A DNA stretch of 64,000 nucleotides, taken from positions 4,549,482-4,613,481 of the forward strand of contig OZ024898.1 of the NCBI GenBank assembly GCA_964017195.1, given 5' to 3'. The translations under genes were made by a program, and so were the position numbers. Positions 57,243-64,000 of the stretch are shown piece by piece. Every line of letters starts with the position of its first letter. The first letter of the stretch is position 1. This stretch comes from Siderastrea radians (lineage: Eukaryota; Cnidaria; Anthozoa; Scleractinia; Rhizangiidae). The notes under the pieces were generated by a model. It was given only the letters and a program-made list of their open reading frames with translations, was not told the origin of the DNA and ran no database searches.

Positions 57243-59200
57243 TTCAATTCTTTTCTCAAATGGGAAATCTAACCGTTGTTTCACCAATTTACTGGCCTTT
57301 GATTGCAGGCAATCTATCCGTTATTTCAATTCTTTTGTCAAATGTGAAATCTCACAGTTATTTCAACGCTTTTTTGGCTTTGTATTGTAGGCAATCGATC
57401 CATCGTTTTAGTTTTTTTTCTCAAATGGAAAATCAAACCGTTGTTTCAACAATTTTTTAGCTTCGATTGCAGGCAATGTATCTGTTGTTTCAATTCTTTT
57501 CTCAAATAGGAAATCGAACTGTTGTTTCAACAATGTTTTGGCCTTCCATTGCAAGCAATCTATTCGTTGTTTCAATTCTTTTGGGAAATGGAAAATCTCA
57601 CCGTTGTTACAACGCTTTTTTGGCTTTGTATTGTAGGCAATCATTCCGTTGTTTCAATTCTTTTCTCAAATAGAAAATCAACGGCTTTTACTTGTAGGCA
57701 ACCTATACGTCGTTTCAATTCTTTTCTCAAACTAATGGAAAATTTAACCGTTGTTGCAACAATTTACTGGCCTTTGATTCCAGGCAATCTATCCGTTGTT
57801 TGAATTCTTTTGTCAAATGTGAAATCTCACCGTTATTTTAACGCTTTTTTGGCTTGGTATTGTAGGCAATCGATCTATCGTTTTAATTTTTTTTCTCAAA
57901 TGGAAAATCAAACCGTTGTTTCAGCAATGTTTTGGCCTTGGATTGCCGGGAACCTATCCGTTGTTTTAATTCTTTTGTCACATGGAAATTCTAACCGTTG
58001 TTTCAACAATTTTTTGTCCTTGCATTGTAGGCAAATTAATCCGTTGCTTCAATTCTTTTCTCGTGGGGGAAATCGAACCGTTGTTGCAACAATTTTTTAG
58101 CCTTGCATTGTAAGCAGTCTATCCATTATTTCAATTCCTTTGTCACATGGAAAATCTAACCGTTGTTTCAACAATTTTTTGGCTTTTACTTATAGGCAAT
58201 CTATACGTCGTTTCAATTCTTTTCTCAAATGGAAAATCTAACCGTTGTTTCACCAATTTACTGGCCTTTGATTGCAGGCAATCTATCCGTTATTTCAATT
58301 CTTTTGTCAAATGTGAAATCTCACAGTTATTTCAACGCTCTTTTGGCTTTGTATTGTAGGCAATCGATCCATCGTTTTAGTTTTTTTTCTCAAATGGAAA
58401 ATCAAACCGTTGTTTCAACAATTTTTTAGCTTCGATTGCAGGCAATGTATCTGTTGTTTCAATTCTTTTCTCAAATAGGAAATCGAACTGTTGTTTCAAC
58501 AATGTTTTGGCCTTCCATTGCAAGCAATCTATTCGTTGTTTCAATTCTTTTGGGAAATGGAAAATCTCACCGTTGTTACAACGCTTTTTTGGCTTTGTAT
58601 TGTAGGCAATCATTCCGTTGTTTCAATTCTTTTCTCAAATAGAAAATCAACGGCTTTTACTTGTAGGCAACCTATACGTCGTTTCAATTCTTTTCTCAAA
58701 CTAATGGAAAATTTAACCGTTGTTGCAACAATTTACTGGCCTTTGATTCCAGGCAATCTATCCGTTGTTTGAATTCTTTTTTCAAATGTGAAATCTCACC
58801 GTTATTTTAACGCTTTTTTGGCTTGGTATTGTAGGCAATCGATCTATTGCTTTAATTTTTTTTCTCAAATGGAAAATCAAACCGTTGTTTCAGCAATGTT
58901 TTGGCCTTGGATTGCCGGGAACCTATCCGTTGTTTTAATTCTTTTGTCACATGGAAATTCTAACCGTTGTTTCAACAATTTTTTGTCCTTGCATTGTAGG
59001 CAAATTAATCCGTTGCTTCAATTCTTTTCTCGTGTGGGAAATCGAACCGTTGTTGCAACAATTTTTTAGCCTTGCATTGTAAGCAGTCTACCATTATTTC
59101 AATTCCTTTGTCACATGGAAAATCTAACCGTTGTTTCAACAATTTTTTGGCTTTTACTTATAGGCAATCTATACGTCGTTTCAATTCTTTTCTCAAATGG
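57243..59200 (+). repeat. Higher-order repeat, 969 bp, 2 near-identical copies
   Basis: Positions 57250 onward recur at +968/969 until about 59200, including a rare shortened monomer join (AGAAAATCAACGGCTTTTAC near 57675 and 58644). A partial third copy lies at about 59540-59820. Confidence 0.9.
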
Positions 59201-60499
59201 AAAATCTAACCGTTGTTTCAACAATTTACTGGCATTTGATTCCAGGCAATCTATCCGTTGTTTCAATTCTTTTGTCAAATGTGAAATCTCCCCGTTATTT
59301 TAACCCTTTTTTGGCTTTGTATTGTAGGCAATCGATCCATCGTTTTAATTTTTTTTCTCAAATGAAAAATGTACCCGTTGTTTCAACAATTTTTTGTCCT
59401 TGCATTGTAGGCAATTAATCCGTTGCTTCAATTCTTTTCTCAAAGGGGAAATCGAACCGTTGTTCCAACCACTAATTAGCCTTGCATTGTAACCAATCTA
59501 TCCATTGTTTCAATTCCTTTGTCAAAGGGAAAATCTAACCGTTGTTTCAACAATGTTTTGGCCTTCGATTGCAAGCAATCTATTCGTTGTTTCAATTCTT
59601 TTGGGAAATGGAAAATCTCACCGTTGTTACAACGCTTTTTTGGCTTTGTATTGTAGGCAATCATTCCGTTGTTTCAATTCTTTTCTCAAATAGAAAATCA
59701 ACCGCTTTTACTTGTAGGCAACCTATACGTCGTTTCAATTCTTTTCTCAAACTAATGGAAAATTTAACCGTTGTTGCAACAATTTACTGGCCTTTGATTC
59801 CAGGCAATCTATCCGCTGTTTGAATTCTTTTCTCTAATGGAAAATCTAACCGTTGTTTGAAGAATTTTTTTACCTTCGACTGTAGGCAATCTTTGTTGTT
59901 TCAACTCTTTTGTCAAACAGAAAATCTCGCCGTTGTTTCAACGCTTTTTTGGCCTTGTACTGTAGCCACTCAATCCGTCGTTTCGATTCTTTTGTCAAAT
60001 GGAAAATCTAACCGTTGTTTCAACACTTTTTTGTCGTTGCATTGTAGGTAATCAATCCGTTGTTTCAATTCTTTTCTCAAAGGGGAAATCGAACCGTTGT
60101 TCCAACAACTTTTTAGCCTTGCATTGTAACCAATCTATCCATTGTTTCATTTCCTTTTTCACATGGAAATTCTAGCCGTTGTTTCAACAATATTTTCGCC
60201 TTCCATTATAAGGAATGTATCCGTCCTTTCAATTCTTTTCTCAAATGGGAAATCTAACCGTTGTTTCACCAATTTACTGGCCTTTGATTGCAGGCAATCT
60301 ATCCGTTGTTTCAATTCTTTTGTCAAATGTGAAATCTCACCGTTATTTCAACGCTTTTTTGGCTTTGTATTGTAGGCAATCGATCCATCGTTTTAGTTTT
60401 TTTTCTCAAATGGAAAATCAAACCGTTGTTTCAACAATTTTTTGGCTTCGATTGCAGGCAATGTATCCGTTGTTTCAATTCTTTTCTCAAATGGGAAAT

Positions 60500-60905
60500 C
60501 CAACCGTTGTTGCAACAATTTTTTCGCCTTGCATTGTAAGAATCTATCCGTTGTTTCAATTCCTTTGTCACATGGAAATTCTAACCGAATGTTGCAACAA
60601 TTTTTTCGTTTTGCATTGTAAGCAATCTATCCGTTGTTTCAATTCCTTTGTCCCATGGAAATTCTAACCGAATGTTGCAACAATTTTTTCGTTTTGCATT
60701 GTAAGCAATCTATCCATTGTTTCAATTCCTTTGTCACATGGAAACTCTAACCGAATGTTGCAACAATTTTTTCGTTTTGCATTGTAAGCAATCTATCCGT
60801 TGTTTCAATTCCTTTGTCACATGGAAATTCTAACCGAATGTTGCAACAATTTTTTCGTTTTGCATTGTAAGCAATCTATCCGTTGTTTCAATTCCTTTGT
60901 CAAAG
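60500..60905 (+). repeat. Pure 83-bp tandem run, about 4-5 units
   Basis: Consecutive monomers at steps of 83 bp carry a private insertion (CTAACCGAATGTTGCAAC) and TTTTTTCGTTTTGC, and are almost identical. They mark a very local recent amplification of one monomer. Confidence 0.92.
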
Positions 60906-62055
60906 GGAAAATCCAATCATTGGCTCAACAAGTTCTTGGCCTTGCATTGTAGGCAATATATCCGGCGTCTCAATTCTTTCCTGAAATGGAAAATCTCAAC
61001 GCTCTTTTCAACAATTTTTTACCTTCGATTGCAGGGAATGTATATGTTGTTTCAATTCTTTTCTGAAATGGAAAATCTAACGGTTGTTTCAGCACTTTTT
61101 TGGCTTTGCATTTTGGCTTTTGCGTTGTCTATTCCTTGTTTCAATTGTTTTGTCAAATGGAAAATCTCACCGCTGTTTGAACAATTTTTTGGCTTTTTCT
61201 ATTGGGCATTCTATCTGTCGTTTCAATTCTTTTGTGAAATGGAAAATCGAACTGTTTTTTAAACAATTTTATGGCCTTGCGTTGTAAGTAATCTATCCGT
61301 TGTTTCAATTCCTTTCTAAAATAGAAAATCTAACCGTTGTTGTAACCCTTTTTTGGCTTTGCATTGTAGGCATTCTCTTCGGCGTTTAAATTATTTTGAG
61401 AAATGGAAAATCTCACCGTTGTTTTAACAATTTTTTGGCCTTCGATTGCACTCAATCCGTTGTTTCATTTGTGGTCTCAAATGGGAAATGGAACCGGTGT
61501 TTTAACAACTTTTTGCCCTAGCATTGTAAGCAATCTATCCGTTGTTTCAATTCTTTTGTCAAATAAAAAATCTAGCAATTGTATCAACAATTTTTTGGCT
61601 TTTTGTTGTACGCAATCTATACGTCGGTTCAATTCTTTTCTCAAATAGAAAAACTCATCGTTGTTTTAAGAATGTTCTGGCCTTGCATTGCAGTAATCTA
61701 TTTGTTGTTTCAACTTTTTTGACAAATGGAAAATCTCACCGTTGTTTCGAGGCTTTTTCAGCTTTGTATTGTAGGCAATTATTCCGTCGTTTCAATTCTT
61801 TTATTAAATGGAAAATCTAACCGTACTTTCAACAATTGTGTGGCCTTCTACTGCAGGCAATCTATCCGCTGTTTCAATTCTGTTCTTAAATGGGAAATCG
61901 AAACGTTGCTTGAACAATTTTTTTGGCCTTGCATTGTAAGCAATCTATCCGTTGTAACAATTCTTTTCTCAAATGGAAAATCTTAAGAACGTTGTTTCAA
62001 TCATTTTTTAGCCTTTGATTTCAGGCAATCTATTAGTTGTTTCAATTCTTATCCT

Positions 62056-62765
62056 CTTTAACGTTAAATCTAAAAGTGTTCCAATGAATCAATGTTAATA
62101 AGACTCAAAACTAAACTTGGTCACATCGTCAAGCACGCATGTTGAATGTTTTAAAAAAATCAATCGACCCGTTCTTAAGACTTTCGCAAAAGCGCTCAAA
62201 TTAAAAAATTACCACAAATTTTTATGCGAATGATCTTAGAAAAACAAGTCGTTCTCGAGATCGCGAACACCAGTTTCAACAAAACTTTCTAGGCGTAAAA
62301 TAGTAAGTAAAAGACACATTTTAACAGTATTTACTAGCCATTTCATCAAAGCGTTGCTTATTTTTCAGTGCATTTACTATTACTAGGCAAAAACTAAGGT
62401 TGAAAATGTTTTTGTGATTTACTTCAAAACAAACATACAGAATTTTTTTGTTCTTGTATATTTTGTTTGCCATACACCACAGTTTAAGACGCTGGTATTC
62501 TCTTTTCGAAGCGAAAGCTGGATCGTGCAAAATTTTGATTTTACTGTTTTCGAGGATTTTTGTTTACCGTTGTCATGGAAATATCATCAACATGTAAACC
62601 ACGCTAAAGTTCAATCCAAAACCAACAAGTATTGCAAATTTCACGTTGATCTGACAAGGAGAAGACTGTCTAAGAGCCGATTCAAAAAGTTAGGTATGGT
62701 CCTAAAAAAACTGTATCGAAACACCTTAAGCATGACAACCCTGTCTTAAACATAAGTTTAGTAAG
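62056..62765. other. AT-rich DNA right of the array
   Basis: One 111-codon frame (62414-62749) starts with a hydrophobic stretch and ends Lys/Arg-rich, but no domain or gene context supports it. Otherwise nothing recognised. Confidence 0.45.
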
Positions 62766-62792
62766 TTTAAGTTGCTGTTTAAGCAACTTAAA
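62766..62792. repeat. Small hairpin, 10-bp perfect arms
   Basis: TTTAAGTTGC at 62766-62775 and its inverted copy at 62783-62792, at the start of a TTTAAG-rich region. Confidence 0.75.
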
Positions 62793-62799
62793 TCTAAGT

Positions 62800-63300
62800 T
62801 TAAGTTTTGTTTAAACCAATATTACAATAACTTAAGGTTCATGTCTAATGTAGGTTTAAGTCCTTCTTAAATGTACGTTAAACAAATGTTTAGTGTCGTT
62901 TAATAGGGTCATTAAAGGTATTTTAAATGTATGTTTCAGGCATGTTTAATTAGAACGTAAACCTGCATGAGACATGGACCTTAAGTTATTTTAAGGTGAG
63001 TTTAAGCCAAAATTAAACTTGTTTGTAGATTTAAGTCCTAATTAAATGTAACCAAAACAAATGTTTAGTGACGTTTAATAGAGACATTAAAGGTATTTTA
63101 AATATATGTTTCAGGCAAGTTTAATTAGAACTTAAACCTGTATTAGACATGAACCTTAAGTTATGCTAAGGTGGGTTAAAGCCAAAATTAAACTTGGTTG
63201 CAGGTTTAAGGCCTAATTAAATACACCTGAAACAGATGTTTAGTGTCGTTTAATAGTCATTAAAGGTCGCGTAATTCTAGTTAAATATTAGTTTCAGTCA
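62800..63300 (+). repeat. 175-bp tandem repeat, about 3 copies
   Basis: ATGTTTAGTG..CGTTTAATAG marks phases at about 62884, 63059 and 63234 (period 175). Units also share CATTAAAGGTATTTTAAAT and GTTTAAG words. TTTAAG/CTTAAA is very frequent in both orientations. Confidence 0.85.
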
Positions 63301-64000
63301 CGTTTAAGAGCTATATCAAACAACACGAAACAAGTGTTTCAGACATTAAAACCTAGACTTAAACTGGCCAAAATGTGTCTGAAACAAGGACCTCCATTCA
63401 CTGAAGTGAATAAAGTGAGTAAACAAAGTACCATTTACTAACAAATCTTTATTGTCAATTCCCTTAGCTTCCTCCTTGTCCCATTTAAGTATAAAATAAA
63501 TAAGTGATAAAACATTTCTTGTTTATAATCAATACATTCTATCTTTAATTTTCTTAAACTGCACCATTATACGTTTTTGATCCTTGAATTTCTTTAAAAA
63601 AAAATCCTTATATTTCACATCTTAAATTCAAATGAAAGTTCAAACACATCTTCACTGGGACTGTTCTCTTTTCCTACAAATTTGCTGACCTGAGAGACAC
63701 GAAGAAAAGAGAATTTTTGCCCTGGGTAGTATGAATGAAAGTTTGACCTTAGCAAAAAAAAATCACTTAGTGAAACCGGTACTAGAATAGACGCTCTCTC
63801 AGATGACTAGTAACTGCACCTACAGTTCCACTGTACAAGCTATTTTGTTTGGATGCTAATGAATGAGTACAGATAAGCAGTTAAGTCCATTTGTTGCTTA
63901 TAGGCATTGCTACAATGTTATCCAGGACAGATTCCTCTTTCCTCCAATCTTTACAATGTAGTTCATCCAAAAGCAAAACATTGGACTCTGTACAAAAGAC
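63301..64000. other. Gene-less right end of window
   Basis: No coding region recognised. On the minus strand AATAAAGATTTG near 63445-63455 could be a polyadenylation signal of a gene, but no exon is visible. Confidence 0.4.

Larger units (their letters stand above)
55473..62055 (+). repeat. Satellite array segment 4 (82-83 bp monomer)
   Basis: About 80 monomers. Units become more divergent toward the right end, where the array fades out at about 62050, the usual pattern at the edge of a satellite. Confidence 0.96.

Noticed and set aside
22619..62055. Many 60-194 codon frames on both strands across the satellite
   Set aside because: They repeat with the monomer, overlap in several phases and strands, and have no domain. 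They follow from a stop-poor 82-bp unit.
22619..62055. CRISPR-like regular repeat array
   Set aside because: There are no unique spacers: the whole 82-83 bp unit is repeated with gradual divergence, as in a satellite, and the DNA is eukaryotic.
62414..62749. 111-codon frame right of the array
   Set aside because: No domain, no codon or context support; kept only as a note in the interval description.

Overview
The window is eukaryotic, repeat-dominated nuclear DNA. The mix of elements fits a cnidarian, most likely an anthozoan such as a coral or sea anemone: a BEL/Pao element, an R2-type LINE with a restriction-like endonuclease end, a THAP-bearing TTAA transposon that also carries a P2X7-C-type gene, and a large AT-rich satellite. 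The taxon is an inference. No intact host gene, tRNA, rRNA or CRISPR array was recognised. Almost every recognisable coding stretch is a decayed mobile-element gene.

Layout. 1-3504: BEL/Pao LTR retrotransposon remnant, cut by the window edge and lacking RT and RNase H through an internal deletion. 3505-6492: gene-poor DNA with microsatellites and a 699-bp TTAA-flanked foldback MITE. About 6500-9841: R2-like non-LTR retrotransposon pseudogene with a tandemly duplicated RT core. 10380-11063: long-TIR element with an (ACT)n tract and a nested MITE. 12006-18751: Kolobok-type DNA transposon with 20-bp identical TIRs and TTAA on both sides. It holds a multi-exon THAP/DDE-like transposase pseudogene (+) and, convergent to it, a two-exon P2X7 C-terminal (ballast) domain gene (-). 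19543-22618: large inverted-repeat element (arms about 0.68 kb) whose loop holds a broken reading frame with a SAP-like motif.

From 22619 to about 62055 the window is one satellite array of an 82-83 bp monomer, about 24.7 kb or roughly 300 copies. Three insertions split it. A 5.8-kb TA-flanked element (27116-32943) itself carries a nested hAT-like element. A 5.3-kb Ty3/gypsy element (37481-42788) lies on the minus strand. A 3.6-kb element (51877-55472) has identical 31-bp TIRs and a 5-bp target duplication. The array has higher-order structure at several scales: a pure 83-bp run, about 660-bp units, 969-bp units and a 1.9-kb offset duplication. The many reading frames across it are by-products of a stop-poor monomer.

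62055-64000: AT-rich single-copy-looking DNA with a 175-bp tandem repeat and a small hairpin. The mobile genes do not form a pathway. What the window shows is the history of a satellite being amplified and repeatedly invaded.
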